Below are positions 6,808 to 15,443 of a stretch of DNA of 64,000 nt, one piece after another. Made by a program: the position numbers and the translations under genes. Origin of the DNA: Muriiphilus sp048268845. Lineage in GTDB: Bacteria > Pseudomonadota > Alphaproteobacteria > Rhodobacterales > Rhodobacteraceae. The stretch spans positions 1-64,000 of the forward strand of contig JBLWUQ010000009.1 in assembly GCA_048268845.1 (NCBI GenBank), written 5' to 3'. The notes beneath the pieces are model-generated. The model saw only the letters and a list, made by a program, of their open reading frames with translations, was not told where the DNA came from and searched no databases. How positions within the stretch are numbered: position 1 is the first letter of the stretch; each line of letters starts with the position of its first letter.

Positions 6808-9800
6808 ATGGCCATGGACAAGACCTTTGACGCCACCGCCGCCGAGCCGCTGATCTATGCCAGATGGCAGGACGCGGGCGCCTTTCGCGCCGGGGCCAAT
6901 GCCTCGCGCGAGGAGACCTTCTGCGTGATGATCCCGCCGCCCAACGTCACGGGCGCGCTGCATGTCGGTCATGCCTTCAACAACACGCTGCAGGATATCC
7001 TCGTGCGCTGGCACCGGATGCGCGGTTTCGACACGCTGTGGCAGCCGGGGCAGGACCATGCCGGCATCGCCACCCAGCTTCAGGTCGAGAAGATGCTGAA
7101 GGCCACCCAGCAGCCAAGCCGCCGCGAACTCGGGCGCGCGGCGTTTCTGGAAAAGGTCTGGGAATGGAAGGGCGAGTCCGGCGGCACCATCGTCGAGCAG
7201 CTCAAGCGCCTTGGCGCCTCCTGCGACTGGGACCGCAACGCCTTCACCATGGCCGGTGCGCCGGGCGATCCGCGCACGGGGCATGAGAACAGCCCGAATT
7301 TCCATGACGCGGTGATCAAGGTCTTCGTCGAGATGTATCACAAGGGGCTGATCTATCGCGGCAAGCGGCTGGTCAACTGGGACCCGCATTTCGAGACCGC
7401 GATTTCCGACCTCGAGGTCGAGAATATCGAGGTCTCGGGCCACATGTGGCACTTCAAATACCCGCTCGCGGGGGGCGAGACCTATACCTATGTCGAGCGT
7501 GACGAGGACGGCAAGGTCATCCTCGAGGAAGAGCGCGACTATATCTCCATCGCCACGACCCGGCCCGAAACCATGCTGGGCGACGGCGCGGTGGCGGTGC
7601 ACCCCGACGACGCGCGCTATGCGCCGATCGTCGGCAAGCTCTGCGAAATCCCGGTCGGCCCGCGAAAGCTCCGCCGCCTGATCCCGATCATCACCGACGA
7701 ATACCCCGACCCCGATTTCGGCTCGGGCGCGGTCAAGATCACCGGCGCGCATGACTTCAACGACTACGCGGTGGCCAGCCGCGGCGGCATCCCGATGTAT
7801 CGGCTGATGGACACCAGCGGGCACATGCGCGCCGACGGGGCGTCCTATGCCGAATGTGCCATGCGCGCCCAGCAGATCGCCGGCGGCGCGGGCTTCTCCG
7901 AGGATGAGGTCGACGCGCTGAACATGGTGCCCGAAAACCTGCGCGGGCTGGACCGGTTCGAGGCGCGAAAGCGCGTGGTCGCGCAGATCAACGCCGATGG
8001 CCTTGCCGTAATGACGCGCGACGAGGAAGGCAACGCGGTGCCGCTGGTCGAGTCGAAGATGATCATGCAGCCGTTCGGTGACCGCTCCAAGGTGGTGATC
8101 GAGCCGATGCTGACCGACCAGTGGTTCGTCGATGCCGAAAAGGTCGTCGGCCCGGCGCTGGACGCGGTGCGTTCGGGCAAGACCCGGATCATCCCGGAAT
8201 CGGGCGAGAAGACCTATTACCACTGGCTCGAGAACATCGAGCCCTGGTGCATCTCGCGCCAGCTCTGGTGGGGGCACCAGATTCCGGTGTGGTATGGGCT
8301 CGATCTGTCCTACGAGATCAACCCCGACACCGACGGCGATGGCGAGATCGACCAGGTCGAGATGATGCGGATGCTGCTCGACGGCATCGTGCATATGGGC
8401 GAGGTCTACCACTGCGGCACCACGTTCGAGGAGGTGCGCGAGCGCTTCCTTGACGACAACGCCGACACCCCGACGGTTATCGCCAACGCCCGCGTGATCA
8501 AGGTCGCCGACAAGGCCGAGGCGATGGAGACGCTGGCCGAAAGCCTCGCGCGTTTCACCGTCGATCAGGACCCGACGAAACTGGTCTTTCCGGTCTGGCG
8601 CGACCCCGACGTGCTCGACACCTGGTTCTCGTCGGGCCTGTGGCCGATCGGCACGCTGGGCTGGCCGGAAAAGACCCCGGAGCTTGAAAAGTATTTCCCC
8701 TCAGATGTGCTCGTCACCGGCTTTGACATCCTGTTCTTCTGGGTTGCGCGGATGATGATGATGCAGCTTGCCGTCACCGGAGAGGTGCCGTTTCACACGG
8801 TCTACCTGCATCAGCTTGTCCGCGACGAGAAGGGCAAGAAGATGTCGAAGACGACCGGCAACGTCATCGACCCGCTCGAGATCATCGACGAATACGGCGC
8901 CGACGCGCTGCGCTTCACCAATGCCTCGATGGCGGCGCTGGGCGGCGTGCTGAAGATGTCGGAAGAGCGTATCAAGGGCTACCGCAACTTCGGCACGAAA
9001 CTGTGGAACGCGGCGCGCTTTGCCGAGATGAACGACTGCAAGCCGGTGGCGGGGTTCGATCCCGCAGGCGTCAGCCAGACGGTGAACCGCTGGATCGTCG
9101 GCGAAACCGCGCGGGTGCGCGAAACCGTGGACGAAGCACTGACGGCCTACCGCTTCAACGACGCCGCGAACGGGCTTTATGCTTTCGTCTGGGGCAAGGT
9201 CTGCGACTGGTATGTCGAATTCGCCAAGCCGCTGCTCACCTCCGACGACGCGGCGGTGGTCGAGGAAACCCGCGCCACGATGGCCTGGGTGATCGACCAG
9301 TGCCTGATCCTGTTGCACCCGGTCATGCCCTTCATCACCGAGGAGCTTTGGGGCCAGATCGCGCCGCGCCCCAAGATGCTGGTCCATACCGACTGGCCCA
9401 CCTACGGCGCCGAGTTGATCGACGCGGCGGCCGATCGCGAGATGAACTGGGTGATCCGGCTGATCGAGGAGGTCCGCTCGGCCCGCGCGCAGATGGGCGT
9501 TCCGGCGGGGCTGCAAGTTCCGATGATCCTGCAATCGCTCGACGAGGCCGGGCGCGCGGCCTGGGCGGCGAACGAGGCGCTGATCACAAGGATGGCGCGG
9601 ATCGCGGAACTGACCGAGTCCGCCGACCTGCCCAAGGGCTGCGTCACGATCCCGGTCGACGGCGGTACCTTCGCGCTGCCGCTGGCCGATATCGTCGATG
9701 TGGCCGGGGAAAAGGCGCGGCTGGAAAAGACGCTGGGCAAGCTCGAGAAGGAGATCGGCGGTCTCAAGGGCCGGCTGCACAACCCGAAATTCGCCGAGAA

Positions 9801-9906
9801 CGCGCCGGAGGACGTGGTAGCCGAGGCCGAGGACAACCTCGCCGCGCGCGAGGACGAGGCCGGCAAGATCAAGCTGGCACTAGCCCGACTGGCCGAAATC
9901 GGCTGA
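6808..9906 (+). CDS. valS: Valyl-tRNA synthetase
   Basis: This 1032-residue class I aminoacyl-tRNA synthetase charges tRNA-Val in the cytoplasm. The HIGH-type motif reads HVGH at residues 52–55, after the conserved PPPNVTGAL. The KMSKS-type motif is KKMSKTTGN near residue 675. The editing domain lies between them, an anticodon-binding helical domain follows, and the C-terminus is the ValS coiled-coil arm (from about residue 965, EKARLEKTLGKLEKEIGG). The length is longer than E. coli ValS (about 950) but usual for alphaproteobacteria. The second ATG at 6814 is an alternative start. A strong hairpin follows the stop codon. Confidence 0.98.
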   Translation: MAMDKTFDATAAEPLIYARWQDAGAFRAGANASREETFCVMIPPPNVTGALHVGHAFNNTLQDILVRWHRMRGFDTLWQPGQDHAGIATQLQVEKMLKATQQPSRRELGRAAFLEKVWEWKGESGGTIVEQLKRLGASCDWDRNAFTMAGAPGDPRTGHENSPNFHDAVIKVFVEMYHKGLIYRGKRLVNWDPHFETAISDLEVENIEVSGHMWHFKYPLAGGETYTYVERDEDGKVILEEERDYISIATTRPETMLGDGAVAVHPDDARYAPIVGKLCEIPVGPRKLRRLIPIITDEYPDPDFGSGAVKITGAHDFNDYAVASRGGIPMYRLMDTSGHMRADGASYAECAMRAQQIAGGAGFSEDEVDALNMVPENLRGLDRFEARKRVVAQINADGLAVMTRDEEGNAVPLVESKMIMQPFGDRSKVVIEPMLTDQWFVDAEKVVGPALDAVRSGKTRIIPESGEKTYYHWLENIEPWCISRQLWWGHQIPVWYGLDLSYEINPDTDGDGEIDQVEMMRMLLDGIVHMGEVYHCGTTFEEVRERFLDDNADTPTVIANARVIKVADKAEAMETLAESLARFTVDQDPTKLVFPVWRDPDVLDTWFSSGLWPIGTLGWPEKTPELEKYFPSDVLVTGFDILFFWVARMMMMQLAVTGEVPFHTVYLHQLVRDEKGKKMSKTTGNVIDPLEIIDEYGADALRFTNASMAALGGVLKMSEERIKGYRNFGTKLWNAARFAEMNDCKPVAGFDPAGVSQTVNRWIVGETARVRETVDEALTAYRFNDAANGLYAFVWGKVCDWYVEFAKPLLTSDDAAVVEETRATMAWVIDQCLILLHPVMPFITEELWGQIAPRPKMLVHTDWPTYGAELIDAAADREMNWVIRLIEEVRSARAQMGVPAGLQVPMILQSLDEAGRAAWAANEALITRMARIAELTESADLPKGCVTIPVDGGTFALPLADIVDVAGEKARLEKTLGKLEKEIGGLKGRLHNPKFAENAPEDVVAEAEDNLAAREDEAGKIKLALARLAEIG

Positions 9907-9938
9907 CCGGGACTTTCACTTTTCCAACCGGAATGGCG

Positions 9939-9978
9939 AAGCCGGGGCGCGATAATGCGCCCCGGCTTTCACTTTTCC
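9939..9978 (+). terminator. Hairpin terminator after valS
   Basis: A perfect 12-bp stem (AAGCCGGGGCGC / GCGCCCCGGCTT) with a six-base loop follows the valS stop by 33 nt and runs into a T-rich stretch. The 13-base string CTTTCACTTTTCC occurs both before the hairpin (9913–9925) and overlapping its right arm and tail (9966–9978). The rest of the valS–aminotransferase gap (to 10159) shows nothing else I can support. Confidence 0.8.
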
Positions 9979-10159
9979 GATACCTTGCCGTGGCGGTGAC
10001 GCAGGTTCCGAGTCGTGGACCGCCCTGCGGTCACGGACGTGTCGGTGCAATCCGCCACCGCCATGGCCCGCCTGCACATCATACCGCCGGGGCTGGCCGT
10101 GAAACGCCGGACCATGCTTGCCCCTTGCCTGACAGCGGCGTTTCAGGGCATGAAAACCC

Positions 10160-11278
10160 ATGACCCAAGGACCCCGCCTGACCCCGCTTGCCACGCGCCT
10201 TCCCGCCTCGGTGCCCTTCGTCGGACCCGAGGCGCAGGAACGCGCCCGTGGCCGGCGGTTCGCCGCCCGTCTTGGCGCCAATGAAAGCGTGTTTGGCCCC
10301 TCGCCCAAGGCGATTGCGGCGATGGAGCGCGCGGCGGGCGAGACCTGGATGTATGGCGACCCGGAAAGCCACGATCTGCGCGCGGCACTGGCGGCGCATC
10401 ACGGCGTCGCGCCCGACACCATCATGATCGGCGAAGGCATCGACGGGCTTCTGGGCTACCTCGTGCGCCTCACCGTCGGGACGGGCGACAAGGTGGTGAC
10501 ATCGGCGGGCGCCTATCCGACCTTCAACTATCACGTCGCGGGCTTCGGCGGCGAGTTGGTGACGGTGCCCTATGCCGGCGACCACGAAGACCCGGCGGCG
10601 CTGGTGGCGAAGGCCGCCGAGGTCGGCGCGAAACTCGTCTACCTCGCCAATCCGGACAACCCGATGGGCACATGGCATGGGGCCGAAACGGTGCAGGCGA
10701 TGATCGAGGCGGTGCCCGACGGCACGCTGCTGGTGCTCGACGAGGCCTATGTCGAATTCGCGCCCGAGGGCACCGCCCCGGCGCTCGATCCAGATGACGC
10801 GCGGGTGATAAGGATGCGCACGTTTTCCAAGGCCTATGGCATGGCGGGCGCGCGCATCGGCTATGCGATCGGGGCGGCGCCGCTGATCTCGGCCTTCAAC
10901 AAGGTGCGCAACCATTTCGGCATGGCGCGGATCAGCCAGGCGGGCGCAGTGGCAGCGCTGGCGGACCGGGATTACCTGATGGAAGTGCGCGCCAAGGTCT
11001 CGGTCGCGCGGGGCCGGATCGCGGACATCGCCGCCGCGAACGGCCTCACCGCCCTGCCCTCTGCGGCCAATTTCGTCGCAATCGACTGCGGCGCGGACGG
11101 CGATTTCGCGCGCCGGGTGCTGGCGGAACTGATCGCGCGCGACATCTTCGTGCGGATGCCATTTGTGGCACCCCAGGACCGCTACATCCGGGTCACGGCG
11201 GGCACGCCCACCGATCTCGACCGATTTGAGCGCGCCCTGCCCGAGGCGCTTGCGGCGGCAAGGGGGTTCGCCCGCTAG
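10160..11278 (+). CDS. HisC-like class I/II aminotransferase (histidinol-phosphate aminotransferase family)
   Basis: This 372-residue fold-type I PLP enzyme has the HisC-type layout: LGANESVFGPSPKA near the N-terminus, YLANPDNPMGTW (the Asn that contacts PLP), VLDEAYVEF (Asp/Tyr) and TFSKAYGMAGARIGYAIG with the Schiff-base Lys at residue 224. The C-terminal IRVTAGTPTDLDRF matches the Arg motif that binds the substrate carboxylate or phosphate. No other histidine-biosynthesis genes are nearby, so it could be a second HisC paralogue or a transaminase for another amino acid. It converges on the class V aminotransferase across a large inverted repeat. Confidence 0.85.
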   Translation: MTQGPRLTPLATRLPASVPFVGPEAQERARGRRFAARLGANESVFGPSPKAIAAMERAAGETWMYGDPESHDLRAALAAHHGVAPDTIMIGEGIDGLLGYLVRLTVGTGDKVVTSAGAYPTFNYHVAGFGGELVTVPYAGDHEDPAALVAKAAEVGAKLVYLANPDNPMGTWHGAETVQAMIEAVPDGTLLVLDEAYVEFAPEGTAPALDPDDARVIRMRTFSKAYGMAGARIGYAIGAAPLISAFNKVRNHFGMARISQAGAVAALADRDYLMEVRAKVSVARGRIADIAAANGLTALPSAANFVAIDCGADGDFARRVLAELIARDIFVRMPFVAPQDRYIRVTAGTPTDLDRFERALPEALAAARGFAR

Positions 11279-11297
11279 CGCGGGCGACCGCCCTCTG

Positions 11298-11371
11298 CTT
11301 CATCTTGGCAAAAATACTCAAATGCTGCGCCCGCGACGGGTGCGGCGATGAGTATTTGGACCAAGATGAAG
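11298..11371. repeat. Large inverted repeat between convergent aminotransferase genes
   Basis: The left arm CTTCATCTTGG (11298–11308) plus AATACTCA (11313–11320) pairs with TGAGTATT (11349–11356) plus CCAAGATGAAG (11361–11371). The two pairing blocks are separated by a short mismatched bulge (CAAA against TGGA), and the loop is G+C-rich. The structure sits between the stops of two convergent genes and probably works as a bidirectional terminator. From memory, the CATCTTGG…AATACTC string recurs at gene ends in Rhodobacterales genomes; I could not check this here. Confidence 0.8.
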
Positions 11372-11375
11372 AGGT

Positions 11376-12569
11376 TTACGCTTCGGCAATGATCCGGGTC
11401 GCGGCGGCAAGCGCGTCCGGTCCGTGCGGGATGGCAAGCGCGATGAGGCCCGCCTCGATCGCGCCGAGCGCGCCCATGATCATGTGGGCGTTGACGTGGC
11501 CCATGTGACCGAGCCGGAAGAACCCGTGCCAGGCCGGATCACCGGGGTCGGCCATGCCGAGCCCGATGCCCAGTGTCACCCCGGCCTTTTCCTCGACCCA
11601 GCGCCTTAGCCTGGTTCCGTCCTCGCCGCCGATCCGCAGCGCGGTGACGGCGTGGCTGCGCAGGGCGGGATCGGCGATGTTCAACTCGAGCGGGCCGCCC
11701 TGCCCCCAGGCCTCGAAGGCGGCCCAGACGGCGCGGGCGAGTTTTTCGTGGCGCGCCCAGACCGCCTCGATCCCGCCTTCGTCGGCGATCATGTCAAGCG
11801 CGGCGCGCAGGCCCAGCAAATGGTGGGTCGGGGCGGTGCCGCCGAAGTATTGATAGAACATCGCCGGGTTTGCGCGCGGCGCCCAGTCCCAGTAGAAACT
11901 GGCGGTGTCGACCAGTGCCCTCGCCGCGCGGTCGTTGAAGAAGACGAACCCCAGCCCCGGCGGAGTCATCAGCCCTTTCTGGCTGGCCGCGACCATCACG
12001 TCGACGCCCCAGGCGTCCATCTCGAAGCGGTCGACGGCGAGCGAGGCGATGCAGTCGACCATGAACAGCGCCGGGTGGCCGAGCCGGTCGAGCAGCGCGC
12101 GGATGCCGGCGATGTCGTTCCTGACGCCGGAGGCGGTGTCGACCTGGACGACGGCGACGGCGCGGATCTCGTGGCCCTTGTCGGCGGCCAGCGCCGCCTC
12201 GACGCGGGCCAGGTCGACCGCCGCGCGTTTGCCGAAGTCGATCACCTCGAGCCGCGCCCCGAGCCGGGTCAGGACCTCGCCCCAGCCAGCCGCGAACCGC
12301 CCGGTGACCAGCACCAGCACCTTGTCGCCCGGCCTGACGGTGTTGGAGGCCGCCGCCTCCCATGCGCCGTGGCCGTTGGCGATGTAGATCGCGACCTGGC
12401 CCTTGGTGCGCGCCACCGCCTTGAGGTCGGGCACCAGCCCCGCCACCATCTCGGGCAGCGCGCCTTCGTAGATGTTGGGCGCGGGCTGGTGCATCGCGTT
12501 CAGCACCCGGTCGGGCATGACCGATGGGCCGGGAATGGCAAGATAGGGGCGACCGTGGGATAGCGACAT
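11376..12569 (-). CDS. Class V aminotransferase, alanine/serine–glyoxylate aminotransferase family
   Basis: This 397-residue PLP enzyme begins LAIPGPSVMPDRVLNAM, the N-terminal signature of alanine–glyoxylate and serine–glyoxylate aminotransferases. GHGAWEAAASN near residue 67 matches the PLP-phosphate-binding loop, VDCIASLAV contains the PLP-contacting Asp, and AASQKGLMTPPGLGFVF holds the Schiff-base Lys198. It probably transfers an amino group between an amino acid (Ser, Ala or Asp) and glyoxylate or pyruvate. No serine-cycle genes are next to it, so the donor is open. It is monocistronic and converges with the HisC-like gene. Confidence 0.85.
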   Translation of the reverse strand: MSLSHGRPYLAIPGPSVMPDRVLNAMHQPAPNIYEGALPEMVAGLVPDLKAVARTKGQVAIYIANGHGAWEAAASNTVRPGDKVLVLVTGRFAAGWGEVLTRLGARLEVIDFGKRAAVDLARVEAALAADKGHEIRAVAVVQVDTASGVRNDIAGIRALLDRLGHPALFMVDCIASLAVDRFEMDAWGVDVMVAASQKGLMTPPGLGFVFFNDRAARALVDTASFYWDWAPRANPAMFYQYFGGTAPTHHLLGLRAALDMIADEGGIEAVWARHEKLARAVWAAFEAWGQGGPLELNIADPALRSHAVTALRIGGEDGTRLRRWVEEKAGVTLGIGLGMADPGDPAWHGFFRLGHMGHVNAHMIMGALGAIEAGLIALAIPHGPDALAAATRIIAEA

Positions 12570-12624
12570 GGAAAAACCTCTCGAGCCCGATATGTCGAAG
12601 CGTTAGGGCCGGTTGCGGGGAAGG

Positions 12625-13305
12625 TCAATCGGGGAGGCGGTAGCCGCACGCCAGCCGCGCCGGGTCGGCTCCGGCGAGGAACCGCGCCTGCCGCCAGAGG
12701 TTCGCCGCGCCCTGACGGGCCCAGCCTCGCGCGTGGTAGCGGCTGGCGTCGGTGGTGGCGGTGGCATTGAGCGCGCGCGCGCGCGGCAGGGCGCGGATCA
12801 GCGCCACGTCCTCCATCAGCGCGATGTCGGGGTAGCCGCCGGCGGCGTCGTAGTCGCTGCGCGCCACCAGCAGCCCCTGATCGCCGAATGGCAGGCCCAA
12901 GAGGCGCGCGCGCAGGTTGGCCCAGCCGGCGACGATCCGGGGGGCAAGCCCATCGGCGCGAAACCGAAGGCGGAAATAGCCCGGCGCGCCGCGCGCCATC
13001 CCCGCCTCTACCGCCCCGACCCAGCCCGGTGACAGCACTGTGTCAGCGTGCAGGATCATCAGCCACGTCCCCGCGCTTGCCGCCACGCCCCGCCGAAGCT
13101 GGCCGCCGCGCCCGGCCGGACCGTCGATCCAGAGCGCGCCCGCGGCCGCTGCGATGGCGAGGGTTGCATCGCTCGAGCCGCCATCGGTGATGACGAGGTC
13201 ACGCACCAGACCGGCGGCAACGCCCTCGATCAGTGCGGCGAGGCAGTCGGGCAGCCCCGCCTCGGCGTCGAGCGTCGGGATCACGATGGACAGGGGTGCG
13301 CGCAT
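12625..13305 (-). CDS. Family 2 glycosyltransferase (TIGR04283-like)
   Basis: This 226-residue protein has the short GT-A core: SIVIPTLDAEAGLPDCL at the nucleotide-binding end, VITDGGSSDATLAIA, and HADTVLSPGW at the position of the metal-binding DxD-like motif. The compact length and the late GFPFGDQGLL-like segment (LGLPFGDQGLLV) fit TIGR04283-type transferases, some members of which are linked to arsenosugar biosynthesis. The partner family usually found beside them is not seen here. The acceptor sugar is unknown. The gene is divergent from ygfZ, with only 60 nt between the starts. Confidence 0.8.
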   Translation of the reverse strand: MRAPLSIVIPTLDAEAGLPDCLAALIEGVAAGLVRDLVITDGGSSDATLAIAAAAGALWIDGPAGRGGQLRRGVAASAGTWLMILHADTVLSPGWVGAVEAGMARGAPGYFRLRFRADGLAPRIVAGWANLRARLLGLPFGDQGLLVARSDYDAAGGYPDIALMEDVALIRALPRARALNATATTDASRYHARGWARQGAANLWRQARFLAGADPARLACGYRLPD

Positions 13306-13365
13306 CTCGCCTTCTCTCGCCGGTCAGGACCCCTATATTAACGGCGAACGCGACAGGGGAAAGAC

Positions 13366-14115
13366 ATGGCCGAGACGCACGCGAACCGCACGATCATCCG
13401 CATCACCGGCGAGGACCGCGAGGAGTTCCTTCAGGGGCTTGTCACCAGCAACGTCAAGGGCTTGGCCGGACTGGGCTACGGCGCGCTCCTGACGCCGCAG
13501 GGCAAGTATCTTGCCGACTTCTTTCTGCTGCCCGAGGGGGAAGCGATCCTGCTCGACGTGGACTCGAGCCTTGCGGACATGCTGCTGGCGCGGCTGAAAA
13601 TGTACAGGTTGCGGGCGAAGGTCGCGGTAGAACAGACTGATATCTATGCGATTCGCGGGATCGGTGAGATGCCGGATGGCGCCCATCCCGACCCGCGCCA
13701 CCCGGCATTGGGCTGGCGGATGTATCAGGCCGAGCCGGGCGGGGCGCCGGAGGTCGACTGGGACGCGATCCGGGTCGAGCATTGCATCCCCGCGACCGGC
13801 AGCGAGCTTGGCCCGGACACATTCATCCTCGAGGCCGGGTTCGACCGGATGAACGGCGTGGATTTCCGCAAGGGCTGCTATGTCGGGCAGGAGGTCACGG
13901 CGCGGATGCGGCACAAGACCGAGTTGCGAAAGGGCTTCGTCAGCGTCGATATCGACGGCGAGGCGATCCCCGGCACGCCGATCGTCACCGAGGACGGCAA
14001 GGAGGCCGGGTTGCTCGCGACCGTCGCAGCTGGCAAGGCGATCGCCTATCTTCGCTTTGACCGCGCGAAGGGGCCGATGACGGCAGGCACGGCGCGGGTG
14101 ACCTGGGCGGGGTGA
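13366..14115 (+). CDS. ygfZ: Folate-binding protein YgfZ (GcvT-like)
   Basis: The 249-residue protein contains the YgfZ signature KGCYVGQEVTARM with Cys171, within a GcvT-like fold (TGEDREEFLQGLVTSNV near the N-terminus). YgfZ/IBA57 proteins use tetrahydrofolate to help assemble or repair a subset of Fe–S enzymes such as MiaB and radical SAM proteins. The length is somewhat shorter than E. coli YgfZ (326) but usual for the alphaproteobacterial form. It converges on efp across a strong hairpin. Confidence 0.9.
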   Translation: MAETHANRTIIRITGEDREEFLQGLVTSNVKGLAGLGYGALLTPQGKYLADFFLLPEGEAILLDVDSSLADMLLARLKMYRLRAKVAVEQTDIYAIRGIGEMPDGAHPDPRHPALGWRMYQAEPGGAPEVDWDAIRVEHCIPATGSELGPDTFILEAGFDRMNGVDFRKGCYVGQEVTARMRHKTELRKGFVSVDIDGEAIPGTPIVTEDGKEAGLLATVAAGKAIAYLRFDRAKGPMTAGTARVTWAG

Positions 14116-14141
14116 CGCGCTGCGCGGCCCGAAAGAGGCAA

Positions 14142-14165
14142 AACGCCCGGGAAAACCCGGGCGTT
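14142..14165 (-). terminator. Perfect hairpin between ygfZ and efp
   Basis: A 10-bp perfect stem AACGCCCGGG / CCCGGGCGTT encloses an AAAA loop. Read on the minus strand, the stem ends in a short T-run (CGTTTTGCC), so it best fits an intrinsic terminator for efp. It may also stop read-through from ygfZ. Confidence 0.8.
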
Positions 14166-14212
14166 GATCCTTCAGCCTTGCAGATCATGCATGGCTTTAC
14201 GCGACGTCATCG

Positions 14213-14776
14213 TCAGGCGCGTTCGGAATATTCCATGGTCTCGGTGTTGACCACGATCGCCTCGCCGGGGCCGACGAAGGGCGGCACGGTGATGCGCACG
14301 CCGTTGTCCAGAAGCGCCGGCTTGAAGCTGTTGGCGGCGGTCTGACCCTTCACCACCGGCTCGGTCTCCTCGATGGTGCAGATGACCTTTTGCGGCAGCG
14401 TGGCGTTCAGCGCCTCGCTTTCGTAATACTCGATGTGGATGGTCATGCCGTCCTGCAGGAACGGACGCCGTTCCCCGAGAAGCTCGGCCGGAAGCTCGAC
14501 CTGCTCATAGGTCTCGGAATCCATGAAAACCAGCATCCCATCGGTTTCATAGAGAAATTGTTGGTCTTTCTGCTCGAGCCGCACCTTCTCGACCTTGTCG
14601 GCCGAGCGGAAGCGCTCGTTCAGCTTGGTGCCGTTGCGCAGGTTGCGCAGCTCGACCTGGGCGAAGGCGCCGCCCTTGCCGGGCTTCACATGGTCGACCT
14701 TCACGGCAGCCCAGAGGCCGCCGTTATGCTCCAGCACGTTCCCGGGCCGGATCTCGTTTCCGTTGATTTTTGGCAT
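14213..14776 (-). CDS. efp: Translation elongation factor P
   Basis: This 187-residue protein, the standard length, covers the three OB-like domains of EF-P. It relieves ribosome stalling at consecutive prolines. The tip loop reads VKPGKGGAF, with Lys34 at the position beta-lysylated in E. coli. No epmA/epmB modification genes are nearby. I placed the start at the ATG at 14776 (MPKINGNEIRPG), which matches the family; the frame is open 40 codons further upstream but that part is not conserved EF-P sequence. Confidence 0.97.
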   Translation of the reverse strand: MPKINGNEIRPGNVLEHNGGLWAAVKVDHVKPGKGGAFAQVELRNLRNGTKLNERFRSADKVEKVRLEQKDQQFLYETDGMLVFMDSETYEQVELPAELLGERRPFLQDGMTIHIEYYESEALNATLPQKVICTIEETEPVVKGQTAANSFKPALLDNGVRITVPPFVGPGEAIVVNTETMEYSERA

Positions 14777-14992
14777 GTGGCAATTCTGTGGCGAAAGGTT
14801 GAAGGAAAGCTGGCGGCACCTATATCTTGCCCGTTCGCCCCTGGCAAGCAGACCATATTTAGCGCCCTGACCGTGACCGTCATGCACCAAGCGCATGGCT
14901 GTTATGCGCCAAAGGGCATACCGAATCGGCTACGAAAGCGCATATTGGCCCGCACGCCAGAAAGCGCAAGACCAAGAATAAAAGGACGCAGA

Positions 14993-15313
14993 ATGTTTGA
15001 TAGTGTTGACGGTACCGCGTTCAATCACGAACAGGGCAATCGCTCGCGCAAGCTTTTCGCCGCGGTGGTTCTCGCCGCGTTGGATGATGCGATTGCGGAT
15101 GACAAGAAATACGGCAACGGCCCTGACCAGATCGCCCGCTGGGCGCGGTCGCGTGATGGCCGCGAAGTGCTGAGCTGCGCCGGGATCGATCCCAACGAGC
15201 GCGTCGTGGCCGGCCTGATGACCTTTGTCGAGAAGGGTGTTCGCACCTCGGTCGCGCTGTCGCGCGAAGAAAGCGAACGTCGCCATGCGGCGGAGGCTGC
15301 CGAAGCCGCCTGA
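14993..15313 (+). CDS. Conserved small protein, DUF6280-like
   Basis: The 106-residue protein begins MFDSVDGTAFNHEQGNRSRK and contains KKYGNGPDQIARWARSRDG and SCAGIDPNERVVAGLM. I recognise this as a very conserved small Rhodobacterales protein, which I believe is annotated DUF6280; its function is unknown to me. It is soluble, has no signal peptide and ends in an Ala/Glu helix. The start at 14993 has AAAGGA ten bases upstream. A strong terminator follows, so it is a single-gene unit divergent from efp. Confidence 0.8.
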   Translation: MFDSVDGTAFNHEQGNRSRKLFAAVVLAALDDAIADDKKYGNGPDQIARWARSRDGREVLSCAGIDPNERVVAGLMTFVEKGVRTSVALSREESERRHAAEAAEAA

Positions 15314-15330
15314 TCCGGTTTGGCTGCAAT

Positions 15331-15371
15331 GTGAAAGGCGCGTCCTGAAACGGGCGCGCCTTTCACGTTTT
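15331..15371 (+). terminator. Intrinsic terminator after the DUF6280-like gene
   Basis: A 12-bp perfect stem GTGAAAGGCGCG / CGCGCCTTTCAC with a 12-base loop is followed by GTTTT. It lies 18 nt after the stop codon and separates this gene from cobQ. The space left before cobQ (15372–15443) is too short for a cobalamin riboswitch. Confidence 0.85.
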
Positions 15372-15443
15372 CGCAACCCTTTGCGGCGATGAAGCCGCTG
15401 CCCGCCCTATTCCCCTTCGCACCCGGCTCGGCTATGGGAACGC

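Noticed and set aside
14777..14896. 40-codon N-terminal extension of EF-P
   Set aside because: EF-P proteins begin at the MPKINGNEIRPG-type start and are 187–189 residues; the extension has no family similarity.
15372..15443. Possible cobalamin riboswitch before cobQ
   Set aside because: Only about 70 nt remain after the upstream terminator, and no B12-box-like element is visible.
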